A stretch of DNA of 58,173 bases, from the NCBI GenBank assembly GCA_046710875.1, contig JBKEHQ010000003.1, forward strand, positions 1 to 58,173, in the 5' to 3' direction. Source of the DNA: MGIIb-O3 sp046710875. GTDB taxonomy: Archaea; Thermoplasmatota; Poseidoniia; Poseidoniales; Thalassarchaeaceae. Under the pieces are notes generated by a model. It did not search any database and had not been told where the DNA came from. It was given only the letters and a program-made list of their open reading frames with translations. The position numbers were made by a program, and so were the translations under genes. Shown here piece after piece: positions 15,740 through 25,296 of the stretch. Within the stretch, counting starts at the first letter, position 1, and every line of letters begins with the position of its first letter.

Positions 15740-17008
15740 ATGGGATTATTTGATAAATTTAAAAAACGAATAAAAGATTCTAAAATAGAATCCGACATTA
15801 CTGCTGAAGAAGATACTAAAGAAGCCAAAAATGCAATTTTAGACCGTAAAGAAAAATTAAATAATATCCAAATACAAAATAAAGATAAACAAATAGATCA
15901 AAATTCTAATAAAGTTATAGAGGAGGAATGGGATGAAATTCCAGATAAATCAATAACCAATCCATTTTATGACAAACACAACTCAAAAGAAAGAAAATTT
16001 GCAAAAAGAGCAAAGTCTATGGAGAATAATGTAAAGAAAACACAATTAACAAAGGTAATAGATAATATGCATACAACCACAGGGAAAAAACTAATTCCAA
16101 AGACCAATGTGAAATTTCATTTTGATTTTGCCAATGAAGAAGTTAAAAGAGGTGGCCGAATTATTAAAGGGGGTCCCGTATTTGATGAAATACTAGAAGA
16201 ATTAGAGATAGATTTACTATCTGCTGACATAGGTCATACTTCAGTTTCCGAAATAATAAAATTATTACGAATGCATTTAATAGGGGCGCGTATTAATAAA
16301 AAAGTTAATTTAGAATTAGTAATAGAAAAAGCAGTCAAGAACTCTTTACTATCATTATTAAATGCAGGATATTGGGACTTTGATAAAACCATAAATGCAT
16401 TTGTTTCTGATAATACCCCAGTTACGATTATGATGGTTGGCGTTAATGGAACTGGTAAAACTACTACTGCGGCAAAATTAACTCATAGACTTACAAATAA
16501 TGGATATTCTGTTGTATTAGCAGCGGCTGATACATTTAGGGCAGGAGCAATTGATCAATTAACATTACATGCTGAAAAATTAGGTGTTCGTTGTGTTAAG
16601 AGTCAACGTGGAGGAGATGCAGCAGCAATTTCGAGAGATGCAATAGAAAGTGCAAAAGCCAAAGGCGATGATATCGTCATCATAGATACAGCAGGAAGAA
16701 TGCAAAATAAAACTAATCTGATGAATGAATTGCAAAAAGTACACAGAGTTACAAAACCACACCTTGTTCTTTTTGTTGCAGATGCACTAGCGGGCAATGA
16801 TGCTGTACTACAGGCCAAGGAATTTCAAAAAATCTTGGAGTTTGATGGCGCAGTTTTAACTAAACTAGATACAGATGCTAGGGGCGGCGCTGCACTTTCT
16901 ATTTCCCATGCGACTGGCAAACCAATAGTGTTAGCTGGCATCGGTCAAGAATACAAAGATCTAAAATTATTTGATCCAAATTGGCTTTTAGAATCAATAT
17001 TAAATTAA
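15740..17008 (+). CDS. ftsY: signal recognition particle receptor FtsY
   Basis: FtsY docks SRP-ribosome complexes at the membrane for co-translational targeting. The 422-residue protein starts MGLFDKFKKRIKD, followed by a charged, low-complexity A-domain-like region to about residue 120. The NG GTPase comes next: GVNGTGKTTTAAKLTHRL (P-loop), AADTFRAGAIDQL, DTAGRMQNKTNLM, TKLDTDARGG and the C-terminal PIVLAGIGQEYKDL. The GTPase signature matches SRP-family proteins and the position next to prefoldin alpha matches archaeal ftsY. The charged N-domain probably mediates membrane contact. Confidence 0.96.
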   Translation: MGLFDKFKKRIKDSKIESDITAEEDTKEAKNAILDRKEKLNNIQIQNKDKQIDQNSNKVIEEEWDEIPDKSITNPFYDKHNSKERKFAKRAKSMENNVKKTQLTKVIDNMHTTTGKKLIPKTNVKFHFDFANEEVKRGGRIIKGGPVFDEILEELEIDLLSADIGHTSVSEIIKLLRMHLIGARINKKVNLELVIEKAVKNSLLSLLNAGYWDFDKTINAFVSDNTPVTIMMVGVNGTGKTTTAAKLTHRLTNNGYSVVLAAADTFRAGAIDQLTLHAEKLGVRCVKSQRGGDAAAISRDAIESAKAKGDDIVIIDTAGRMQNKTNLMNELQKVHRVTKPHLVLFVADALAGNDAVLQAKEFQKILEFDGAVLTKLDTDARGGAALSISHATGKPIVLAGIGQEYKDLKLFDPNWLLESILN

Positions 17009-17057
17009 CATCCATACCGTATCGTTCTTGAATAGTGCCTTAGTGTGACATATAACA

Positions 17058-17669
17058 ATGCCCTCCGACACAGAGAAGATAGCCTTGATTGCAGTAAGTA
17101 ATCCTATAACTTCTGGAAGAATTAATACAATTATGAAACAAAAAGGCTGGAGTTCTCAAATTCATTCAGATGGAGACAAAGCCGTAGATAGTTTTGTCCA
17201 ATTGAAACCTAGTATTGTTTTTATAAGTCTAAACCTATCTACAATTAATGGACACATAGCTGCACTAGAAATGAGGGAAATAAATCACGAAGCAAGAATA
17301 GTATTTGTTAGTAGTAAAACTAGAATTAAAAAAGTACAAGATGCAGCGTTTTCCTCAGGTGCAGTCGGAATTATCACTACTCCGTTAACGCTCTCCAAAG
17401 TTGATAATATCTGGCATGATATTTTTTCTGAAGTACCCGATGCTCCAGGATTAGCAGACCTCGATGAATTATATCCAGTTATTCCATTGCAACAAACGCC
17501 GCTCCCTCCTATGGCGGTCCCCTTACCCATATCCAGTATTGATAGTATGAATATTGAACCTAAAAAAAAGAAGAAAAATATTTTGCGAAATTTAAAAATT
17601 AGTATTTTAATTATTTCCGGTACCATCATTGTCATTTCAAGTTTGATATTTTTTGATTTTCCAAATTAA
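17058..17669 (+). CDS. tail-anchored protein with a degenerate CheY-like receiver domain
   Basis: Residues about 7-120 look like a response-regulator receiver fold, but the active site is gone. The N-terminal acidic pair is replaced (IALIAVSNP, S14/N15). The phospho-acceptor position reads IVFISLNL (S57 where Asp is expected). The late lysine is replaced in GIITTPLT. A proline-rich linker follows (PLQQTPLPPMAVPLPIS), then a lysine patch (PKKKKKN) and one C-terminal hydrophobic helix of about 20 residues. The predicted topology is a cytoplasmic receiver-like head with a C-terminal membrane anchor. It lies 49 bp after ftsY. No partner kinase is seen. Function unknown. Confidence 0.65.
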   Translation: MPSDTEKIALIAVSNPITSGRINTIMKQKGWSSQIHSDGDKAVDSFVQLKPSIVFISLNLSTINGHIAALEMREINHEARIVFVSSKTRIKKVQDAAFSSGAVGIITTPLTLSKVDNIWHDIFSEVPDAPGLADLDELYPVIPLQQTPLPPMAVPLPISSIDSMNIEPKKKKKNILRNLKISILIISGTIIVISSLIFFDFPN

Positions 17670-17677
17670 ATGACCCT

Positions 17678-18472
17678 TTATTCCAACCACTTTGTCAATA
17701 AAGGCAAAATTTCTTGACTATTTGTTAATATTCCCATATGGCCACCTAAAACTTCTATTAATTTTATATTTGGGATAGAAGAATTAATGATCTGACATAC
17801 TTCAAATTGATGAGGAGGTGTATTAGATCCAACTGTCATAAAGACCGGATGTTCTACTTTATTCCAATATGATGATGGAGTTTTATCATAGCATAAAAAC
17901 CGAGCCTCCGCAAGTATTTTTGGTTGCAAACTTCTCCAATTTATTTTCCTTTCTTCTGACATTTTTTGCCATGTTCCTGATTCATTCCAATAATCAATAA
18001 AGTCTTCTAGGAAATCTTCTGGAGCCAATCCTTCCTTGAAGAATGTTTCAACTACCTCGCCAAAATCATTTTTTAATTCACTTAATTTTGTATTATCTAA
18101 ACAACCCCATAATATCGGTTCATGTATAGAAATCTTACGAATTCTTCTCGGATGTTTTATTGCCAATTTAAGGGCCAAAAATCCTCCATATGAATGGCCT
18201 AGAAGATCTACAGGAGACTCTTCCTGAAGAAGTAAATATTCTGCAGCTTTAAGATCAATTAATATGTCTGGAGGATTTTTAATATCCCAACTATCAGAAG
18301 GAAAATATCCAAGATAATGTAAGTAAATTAATCGCCTATCTGGTAATAATTTTGAGACGTTTTTCCATTGTCTTGAGTCCAATCCGGTACTACATAACAT
18401 CATTATTGAAGGTGTTTTTCCATCTCTTATTGAATAATAGAACTCGTAACCTTCAATATTTATACTCGGCAT
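17678..18472 (-). CDS. alpha/beta-hydrolase fold protein
   Basis: This 264-residue protein has a nucleophile elbow LLGHSYGGFLAL (S94), a preceding strand-loop typical of the fold, and a C-terminal histidine in EVLGGHMGIL. The acidic triad member cannot be placed with certainty. Weak matches such as IHEPILWG and the cap-like region around residues 130-190 fit esterase or lipase-like members. The start is ATG at 18472. It is convergent with the receiver-like gene (8 bp between stops). The substrate is unknown. Confidence 0.8.
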   Translation of the reverse strand: MPSINIEGYEFYYSIRDGKTPSIMMLCSTGLDSRQWKNVSKLLPDRRLIYLHYLGYFPSDSWDIKNPPDILIDLKAAEYLLLQEESPVDLLGHSYGGFLALKLAIKHPRRIRKISIHEPILWGCLDNTKLSELKNDFGEVVETFFKEGLAPEDFLEDFIDYWNESGTWQKMSEERKINWRSLQPKILAEARFLCYDKTPSSYWNKVEHPVFMTVGSNTPPHQFEVCQIINSSIPNIKLIEVLGGHMGILTNSQEILPLLTKWLE

Positions 18473-18508
18473 GCGGCCTCATGACATGTTTATAATTTTT
18501 AATAATAA

Positions 18509-19264
18509 CTAAAAGTTACTAATTATTAGCTTTGAAGCTGCTATTATTAGGACAAGAGATAAAATACTTTTCAAAGACTCTTCTTTGGCCATTTCCGAAC
18601 CATATCTAGATCCTATCAATCCCCCTATTAAGACGGCAATACCAAAAGGAATGATATTATCAAATTCAACCAATTGATTAGATAATCCTGCACCTATTAA
18701 TCCTGATAATGAATTGAACCATATAAAAATAGCAGAAGTAGCAGCAGCTGTTTTGGCATCAGCCCATTTTTTAATAACTATAATTGGAGTTAATAATACG
18801 CCACCACCAATTCCTAGAATGCCACACATATATCCTATTAATCCACCAATAAACAAAAAATCTCGTATTTTGGGTGACTTAATTTCAATTATATCAACAT
18901 CTTTTTTAATAATTACTAATCTTATAGCCGCTAGTATCAAAAATGAAGTTAATAAAATATCATAAATATTTCCTTCAACTTGTACATAACTTCCTAAAAT
19001 CACAAAAGGAATACTTGCAAGAATAAATGGTAACGTTAGTTTAATATCATGATAACCTTCTTTACGATAATATAAAAATGCTAAACCAGCTACTATCAAA
19101 TTCAATGACCATGCATGTTGTTTTAACCAAATATGGCCTTCTGATGAAAAAGATGTTAATGATAATAATGCCAAATAACCCGACGCTCCGCCATGACCTA
19201 CTGATGAGTATATTATGGCCATAAAAAATAACCCAATTATCAGAATCACTAATTCTGCATCCAT
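18509..19264 (-). CDS. TauE/SafE (TSUP) family membrane transporter
   Basis: This 251-residue protein has about eight hydrophobic helices and the duplicated signature of the family: YSSVGHGGASGYLALL near the N-terminus and CGILGIGGGVLLTPIIV in the middle. Family members export sulfite, sulfonates or other organosulfur anions, or act as general anion transporters. The ATG at 19264 is used; a TTG at 19276 would add four residues. It is divergent from moeA. In this genome sulfur metabolism is a theme (cysQDNC at 11.5-15.2 kb), but a specific substrate is not visible. Confidence 0.85.
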   Translation of the reverse strand: MDAELVILIIGLFFMAIIYSSVGHGGASGYLALLSLTSFSSEGHIWLKQHAWSLNLIVAGLAFLYYRKEGYHDIKLTLPFILASIPFVILGSYVQVEGNIYDILLTSFLILAAIRLVIIKKDVDIIEIKSPKIRDFLFIGGLIGYMCGILGIGGGVLLTPIIVIKKWADAKTAAATSAIFIWFNSLSGLIGAGLSNQLVEFDNIIPFGIAVLIGGLIGSRYGSEMAKEESLKSILSLVLIIAASKLIISNF

Positions 19265-19314
19265 GACATTTCCCAAAGGAAGACAACTTTAACAACTTCC
19301 TCTTCTCAGTAAAC

Positions 19315-20520
19315 ATGGAAATAGGAGTCTCAGTAGAAACTGCAATTGAAATAGCCTGCAAAGTCCCTATTAAAAAAACAATAGAATCGGTCCCCCTAGA
19401 AGAAGCGGCGAATAGAATACTAGCAATTGATTTAGTATCAAAGGTTGATAATCCACGATTTGATAATTCATCTATGGATGGTTGGGCAGTAAAGTTTGAT
19501 GATTGTAAACATGGTTCAAAGTTAAGAATAATAGGTACAAACCAAGCAGGAAAAACAGATAATAAATTATTAAAAAAGGGAGAGGCATGTAAAATAATGA
19601 CCGGGGCATCTATGCCAAATGGATCCGATTCAATAGTAATCATAGAAGATTCAATTGAAGATCATGAATTTGTTACAATAAAAGGTCCTGCAAGAAGAGA
19701 ATATATAAGAAAAAAAGGTGAAGATATTAAAAAAGGAGAAATTATAATTTTTGCAGGAACACTGATGACGCCACCCGCTATCTCCTTATCCGCAACAATG
19801 GGATATAGCAACTTAGAAGTAGTATCTATGCCTAAAATAGCCATTATAAGTAATGGCGATGAATTAATTAAACCAGGATTACAATTATTAGATGGTCAAA
19901 TATATGAATCAAATTCCTTTGGGATAGCATCACTAATTCAAAAAACCGGAGGTGAACCAGTTAGATTTGATGTAGTTCAGGATTCAATTGAAGGATTAAG
20001 AAATACACTAAATATAGCCGCTAGTAGTTGTGATGCTATCATAACCAGTGGCGGAGTTAGTATGGGAGATTATGATTTAGTAAGAAAAATAATGGAAAGT
20101 GAAGGAGAAATAAAGTTTTGGAAAGTTTTGATGAGGCCAGGTGGGCCACCATTATTTGGGAAATGGAAAAACACACCTATTTTTGGTTTGCCAGGAAATC
20201 CAGTTAGTAGTCATGTAGTTTTTACTATGTTGGTTGAACCATGGATTGCACATTCATTACAAACACATGCCGAATACGGGCCAAAACTCGCAGATAAAGT
20301 AAGCGTAATACTACAAAACCCACTAAGAGGCGCCCCCGGTAAGATTTGCCTCAGAAGAATTAGAATATCAAATCAAGATGGAAAATTAATTGCTAACGTA
20401 ATAACTCATCAAGGTAGCGGTAATATTCATAGCATGGTGGCTAATAATGCACTTACTCTATTGCCACCTGATACAAATGCGAAAGAAGGCGATCAAATTG
20501 AAGCATTGTGGTTTCGATAA
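19315..20520 (+). CDS. moeA: molybdopterin molybdenumtransferase MoeA
   Basis: MoeA inserts molybdenum into molybdopterin. The 401-residue protein shows the N-terminal PRFDNSSMDGWAV motif near 46-58, ITSGGVSMGDYDLV (MoaB/MogA-like domain) near 240-254, and PGGPPLFGKWKNTPIFGLPGNP near 273-294. The C-terminal beta-barrel domain runs from about 330 to the end. Family length is about 400, so the gene is complete. Its presence implies molybdo- or tungstoenzymes in the cell; none is encoded in the window. Confidence 0.95.
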   Translation: MEIGVSVETAIEIACKVPIKKTIESVPLEEAANRILAIDLVSKVDNPRFDNSSMDGWAVKFDDCKHGSKLRIIGTNQAGKTDNKLLKKGEACKIMTGASMPNGSDSIVIIEDSIEDHEFVTIKGPARREYIRKKGEDIKKGEIIIFAGTLMTPPAISLSATMGYSNLEVVSMPKIAIISNGDELIKPGLQLLDGQIYESNSFGIASLIQKTGGEPVRFDVVQDSIEGLRNTLNIAASSCDAIITSGGVSMGDYDLVRKIMESEGEIKFWKVLMRPGGPPLFGKWKNTPIFGLPGNPVSSHVVFTMLVEPWIAHSLQTHAEYGPKLADKVSVILQNPLRGAPGKICLRRIRISNQDGKLIANVITHQGSGNIHSMVANNALTLLPPDTNAKEGDQIEALWFR

Positions 20521-20599
20521 ATCTTAATTTTGTCTCAAATCGTAAACCATGAATTCAAGTCCAATTGTGAGTCCGTATAAATATAATTGGAGATGAGGC

Positions 20600-23578
20600 A
20601 TGCCATCTAAAAAGAAAAATCAAAATCAAAATGGTTGGATAGAAGTACGAGGTGCACGTACTCATAATCTGAAAGATGTCGATGTCAGTATCCCTAGAGG
20701 TAAATTCGTAGTATTGTCTGGAGTCTCGGGCTCTGGCAAATCTTCTTTGGCCTTTGACACTTTATATGCAGAAGGGCAAAGAAGATATGTAGAAAGCCTA
20801 AGTTCCTATGCTAGGCAATTCTTAGGGCAAATGAAAAAACCTGATTGCGACTCTATTGAGGGCTTATCTCCAGCAATAAGCATTGATCAAAAACAAGGTA
20901 GCCATAATCCAAGGTCAACGGTAGCAACCGTAACAGAAATGATGGATTACCTAAGATTATTGTGGGCAAGAGTTGGATTACCCCATTGTCCAGAATGTGG
21001 TAAAGAAGTTGCACGTAGAACCATTCAAGAAATTGTAGATGACGTATTATGGAGATTCGAATCGCATGCATTAGCAGTATGGAGTCCTGCTATACGAAAT
21101 AGAAAGGGAACACATTCTGATTTATTTAAAGCACTTGTAGAACAAGGATATATTGAAGGAAGAATAAATGGAAGAGATGCTAGTTTTGAAAAACCTCCTA
21201 TATTAGAAAAAAATCTAAGACATGATATCGATGTTAGAATAGACCGTCTTAAACTGACGAGAGAAAATCGTCAGCGATTAACTGAAGCTATTGATGCAGG
21301 ATTAAAACTAGGTGGTGGAACGGTAGCTATTGAAAGTTTAAAAAAGCCTAAAATGACCAATAAAGACAATGTAACAGATCAAAAATTTATAACAAATGAA
21401 GGAGAACACATTGCGTATTCAGAAGAATTTGCCTGCCCTCTACATGGAGCCTTTCTTCCAGAGATGAGCCCTCGAGTATTTTCATTCAATAATCCCTTAG
21501 GGGCGTGTCCTTCATGTCAGGGATTAGGGGTCCAACGAACATTTTCAGCAGATTTAGTTATTGATGGATTTAATTCTGTGGAAGAGGGATGTATCATTCC
21601 ATTCAGACGTTCAATGATGTCCGGATGGTATAAGAAGCAAATGATACAAACTTGTTATCATTATCAAATACCAATAAATGTGCCATTTAATGAACTCGAT
21701 GATGATCATAAAGATATTTTATTACATGGTTCTGGAAGTACTGCAATAAATTTTGAATTCAATTCTGATGGTGGATCTTCCTACAAGATGGCAAAACCAT
21801 GGGAAGGTGTTTTTTCTAGATTAAATAGGACTTATACAGATACTAGCTCTGACCGAACTCGTAATCGCTTAACCTCCTATATGACCGATGAACCATGTTT
21901 AGATTGTAATGGTAAAAAATTAAATCCAGCAGTAAGTAAAGTAATTGTGGGAGGAATATCTCTTCCTGATATATCTTCATGCAGCGTTCTGGAGGCTTTG
22001 GCCGTGGTTCAGCACTGGAGATTAGGAAAAATAGATCAAACATGGGTAAAATTGGGGCGAAATAAACCAGAATCAAAAATTATAAATTCGACTAATAAGT
22101 TGGACGATAGATCAATTTTTATTGGTCAGGATATCATTAAAGAAATTGAATCTAGACTCAGATTTTTAGCTTTAGTTGGTTTAGATTACTTAACGCTAGA
22201 TCGTCGTGCCAATACACTCTCCGGAGGAGAATCCCAAAGAATTAGGCTTGCAACTCAAATTGGTACTCGCCTAACTGGAGTAATGTATGTATTAGATGAA
22301 CCAAGTATTGGCCTCCATCCGCGCGACAATGGTCGATTATTAGAAACTCTAAGGGAATTAACAGGATTAGGAAATACTTTACTTGTTGTTGAACATGATG
22401 AAGCAACTTTACGGCAAGCAGATTGGATTGTTGATATCGGACCAGGCGCTGGTAAAGAAGGGGGAGAGATATTAGTTAGCGGATCAGTAAATGATCTATT
22501 AAAAAATAAAGAAAGTATAACTGGGGCATATTTATCTGGAAGAATGAAAATCCCATTACCAGAAGATAGACAAAAACCACGTGATGATTACTGGCTTAGG
22601 ATTAAAGAGGCTAGGCAAAATAATTTACAAGGAATTGATGTAAATATACCCTTAGGATGCATGGTGGCATTTACCGGCGTTTCCGGTTCTGGCAAATCAT
22701 CTTTAGTCACCGCAACTTTGGCACCGGCGTTACTAAGGCAACTTCACGGTTCTGATGCCACACAAGGACGACATAGTGGCATAGAAGGAATCGAAAAAGT
22801 AGACAAAGCAATCGTCATAAATCAATCTCCAATAGGTCGTACTCCAAGATCAAATCCAGCTACATATACAGGATTGTTTGGCCCAATTAGAGAATTATTC
22901 GCACAAACAAATATTTCTAAACAACGTGGTTATCTCCCGGGGCAATTTTCATTTAATGTTAAAGGAGGAAGATGTGAAGCATGTAGCGGAGCCGGTTCCT
23001 CAAAATTAGAAATGAATTTTTTACCAGACGTTTGGGTTACATGTGAGGTCTGTAAAGGTAAAAGATATACGAGAGAAACACTCGAAGTATTATGGAAAGG
23101 TAAAACAATCCATGAAGTTCTAGATATGAATGTAGATGAAGCTTGCAATTTCTTTATTAATCAAAAATTAATTTTTAGAATATTATCTACATTACAAGAT
23201 GTTGGCTTAGGTTACATAAGATTAGGGCAACCAGCAACTACGCTTTCAGGAGGAGAAGCACAAAGGGTCAAACTTGCTACAGAATTACACAGACCTGCTA
23301 GGAAACATACTGTGTATATACTAGATGAACCTACAACTGGGTTATCATTATTTGATGTCCACCAATTAATCAAAGTATTACTCAGGCTACGTAGAGTTGG
23401 CCATACTGTAATAGTTATCGAACACCATCTAGATGTGATAAAATGCGCGGATTGGGTAATTGATTTAGGACCAGAAGGAGGAGAAAGAGGGGGTAAGATT
23501 GTTAGTCAAGGGACTCCGCATGAAATCACTAAGAACTCCGAGAGTCATACAGGCAAACATCTGTCGGATTTAATGTAA
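20600..23578 (+). CDS. uvrA: excinuclease ABC subunit A
   Basis: UvrA recognises DNA lesions in nucleotide excision repair. The 992-residue protein has two ABC modules: first P-loop GVSGSGKSSLAFDTLY near 40, signature TLSGGESQRIRLATQIG near 538-554 with VLDEPSIGLHPRDN; second P-loop GVSGSGKSSLVTATLAPAL near 695 and signature TLSGGEAQRVKLATEL. Zinc-ligand regions appear as GACPSCQGLG and GGRCEACSGAG...VTCEVCKGKRY. It is longer than the typical 940 residues by small insertions. The family is bacterial in origin but present in many mesophilic archaea. A GAGATGAGG stretch precedes the ATG. Confidence 0.97.
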   Translation: MPSKKKNQNQNGWIEVRGARTHNLKDVDVSIPRGKFVVLSGVSGSGKSSLAFDTLYAEGQRRYVESLSSYARQFLGQMKKPDCDSIEGLSPAISIDQKQGSHNPRSTVATVTEMMDYLRLLWARVGLPHCPECGKEVARRTIQEIVDDVLWRFESHALAVWSPAIRNRKGTHSDLFKALVEQGYIEGRINGRDASFEKPPILEKNLRHDIDVRIDRLKLTRENRQRLTEAIDAGLKLGGGTVAIESLKKPKMTNKDNVTDQKFITNEGEHIAYSEEFACPLHGAFLPEMSPRVFSFNNPLGACPSCQGLGVQRTFSADLVIDGFNSVEEGCIIPFRRSMMSGWYKKQMIQTCYHYQIPINVPFNELDDDHKDILLHGSGSTAINFEFNSDGGSSYKMAKPWEGVFSRLNRTYTDTSSDRTRNRLTSYMTDEPCLDCNGKKLNPAVSKVIVGGISLPDISSCSVLEALAVVQHWRLGKIDQTWVKLGRNKPESKIINSTNKLDDRSIFIGQDIIKEIESRLRFLALVGLDYLTLDRRANTLSGGESQRIRLATQIGTRLTGVMYVLDEPSIGLHPRDNGRLLETLRELTGLGNTLLVVEHDEATLRQADWIVDIGPGAGKEGGEILVSGSVNDLLKNKESITGAYLSGRMKIPLPEDRQKPRDDYWLRIKEARQNNLQGIDVNIPLGCMVAFTGVSGSGKSSLVTATLAPALLRQLHGSDATQGRHSGIEGIEKVDKAIVINQSPIGRTPRSNPATYTGLFGPIRELFAQTNISKQRGYLPGQFSFNVKGGRCEACSGAGSSKLEMNFLPDVWVTCEVCKGKRYTRETLEVLWKGKTIHEVLDMNVDEACNFFINQKLIFRILSTLQDVGLGYIRLGQPATTLSGGEAQRVKLATELHRPARKHTVYILDEPTTGLSLFDVHQLIKVLLRLRRVGHTVIVIEHHLDVIKCADWVIDLGPEGGERGGKIVSQGTPHEITKNSESHTGKHLSDLM

Positions 23579-23583
23579 ATTAA

Positions 23584-23660
23584 TGGCGGGCGATCCAGGA
23601 TTTGAACCCGGGTTCTCGGCTTAGGAGGCCAAGGTGATATCCAGACTACACTAATCGCCC
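23584..23660 (-). tRNA. tRNA-Arg, anticodon CCT, 3'-CCA encoded
   Basis: On the minus strand the sequence folds as a full cloverleaf: acceptor GGGCGAT/ATCGCCC, D arm with GTG/CAC, anticodon stem TTGGC/GCCGA with loop CTCCTAA, a 4-nt variable loop, and T arm CCGGG-TTCAAAT-CCTGG. The anticodon CCT reads AGG (arginine). The discriminator base is G, and CCA follows directly in the genome (bases 23586-23584), so the 3' end is encoded. The body without CCA is 74 nt. It lies just past uvrA and is convergent with it. Confidence 0.9.
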
Positions 23661-23764
23661 GTACTTCCGAGAGCGTTTGCCTCAAGAAATGTGCTGATGA
23701 TTAAACATGCTTTTTTCAACAAAATAGCCGATGCCATCAAGCACCAAACGTCCTTCGGAGATAT

Positions 23765-25231
23765 GTGTCCAAGGCTCCCGAGTTGCCAACACCCTACGGA
23801 ATTGGCAGTAGTTACGGTTCTGGCAATCAAAACTCATTATATAGAAGGATACAAGCTAGAGACACAGGTAGGAAACTATGGACGAAAATAGCATCTTATA
23901 GAATCCTACAACAATTACGTATTTTATTAGCATTTTTAATACCTATTTATTTAACATTAAGCTATTTTAACTTAAAATATACTAGTATAAAAATTTGTAT
24001 TATATTGTTTGTGATTTTATTTATAATGTTAATACCAAGTTTTTTTGCAATAATTTTTGCTCAAATGTCTGCCAGAGATAGACTTCAATTAAAAACTACG
24101 GATGATAAAAAATCTATAAATTCTATTCCGGGAACAGAGCGTATCCTTAATACACTACGTGAAAGAAGAGTTTTGGAAACAACCAGATTACTAGCGGCTT
24201 TAGTTAGTGCAATTTTACTATATTTCATTACTTCTTTTCAAACTGATGCAATACTCGGATCACTGTTAATAGGTTCTTCAATAGTACTCGGATTACTTTG
24301 TCTATTATTATCAATCTCATTAGATTCAGGAGAAATACCGATGCGAGACAATCAATTTCCATTGCTGTCGTTGCATGCTCCAACTTTACACCATAGCGCA
24401 CTTGAAAGAGTAATTACAGAGATTCTAGTGGCGCATTTAGATCCAGAGACTGCAACATATTTTGAAGAATGGATTAAATCATTAGAAAAAAAAGTTAGAA
24501 GGCATACTAATCCTGATGAAGCTGTAGAATATTTATTAAGAATCTTACATCTTAACTCTCTAAATCTTCTAGACGAAGAAAGAATGTTTAGGGAAATAAA
24601 GAGAGTTTTCAAAGTATCTGCAGTAGATAGTCTCAAATCCGATGCAAAGTTTAATCTCGAATCATTACAGATATTGTTACAACATACCAAAAGTTGGCAA
24701 CCTTCATTTTTCAGAGTTATAGATAGGCTAGTTGGAGATGTACAGAGGGGCCACAGTTCAATAATTGAAGATGAATGGAGAATGGATCTGGAAATACCAC
24801 CAGTTGCAGCAGAAGGTCAAACTGATGTTATAGCAATGGTGCATAATTTTTCTGGTAAAATACAAACTATAGAAATTGAGATAATATCTGCTGAAGGAGA
24901 GCCCGCCTCACAAGTTATAAGGCTACCATCACCATCTTCAAAGAGGTTAAAATCAGCAGTAGCACTTGGAATTGAAGGGGAAGATATTGTTAATGCTTTA
25001 ACGGAAAAACTAGACTCATGTGTAACTTTGTGGATAGGATTGGCATGGCCAAATACCGTTTCTGGTAGCCGACCAGTACAAATAAACTTACATTTGGCTA
25101 CAGGTGAAACATTATTGAGCACAGTCTTACATACATCTATTTCTGCAGGAGCACATGCTGAGAGCGCTGGATACAAGATGATTGATGCAGCAGCATCTGT
25201 AAGGAAATTAGCACTCAGCTTTGCTGAGTAA
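23765..25231 (+). CDS. membrane protein with a large soluble C-terminal region, unknown
   Basis: This 488-residue protein starts from a GTG at 23765. The N-terminal 50 residues are polar. Two pairs of hydrophobic helices follow: about 50-67 and 73-98, then about 143-157 and 165-184. The rest (about 190-488) is soluble and mainly helical at first (ALERVITEILVAHLDPETATYFEEW). It becomes beta-rich from about residue 330, with an Ig-like or sandwich appearance (DLEIPPVAAEGQTDVIAMVHNFSG). I recognise no family. The helix pairs suggest four passes with the C-terminus on the inner side. Confidence 0.7.
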   Translation: MSKAPELPTPYGIGSSYGSGNQNSLYRRIQARDTGRKLWTKIASYRILQQLRILLAFLIPIYLTLSYFNLKYTSIKICIILFVILFIMLIPSFFAIIFAQMSARDRLQLKTTDDKKSINSIPGTERILNTLRERRVLETTRLLAALVSAILLYFITSFQTDAILGSLLIGSSIVLGLLCLLLSISLDSGEIPMRDNQFPLLSLHAPTLHHSALERVITEILVAHLDPETATYFEEWIKSLEKKVRRHTNPDEAVEYLLRILHLNSLNLLDEERMFREIKRVFKVSAVDSLKSDAKFNLESLQILLQHTKSWQPSFFRVIDRLVGDVQRGHSSIIEDEWRMDLEIPPVAAEGQTDVIAMVHNFSGKIQTIEIEIISAEGEPASQVIRLPSPSSKRLKSAVALGIEGEDIVNALTEKLDSCVTLWIGLAWPNTVSGSRPVQINLHLATGETLLSTVLHTSISAGAHAESAGYKMIDAAASVRKLALSFAE

Positions 25232-25296
25232 GTTTTAAGTTAGTTTTGAATCAATTTAAGCGTTATGTTCATGACATTATTGTGTTTGGCATAGTC

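Noticed and set aside
19062..19643. 193-codon open frame on the minus strand across the TSUP gene start and the moeA 5' part
   Set aside because: It is out of frame with the TSUP gene on the same strand and antisense to moeA; both have strong motif support.
23691..23891. 66-codon open frame next to the tRNA
   Set aside because: It overlaps the start of the 488-residue membrane protein in another frame and has no coding signature.
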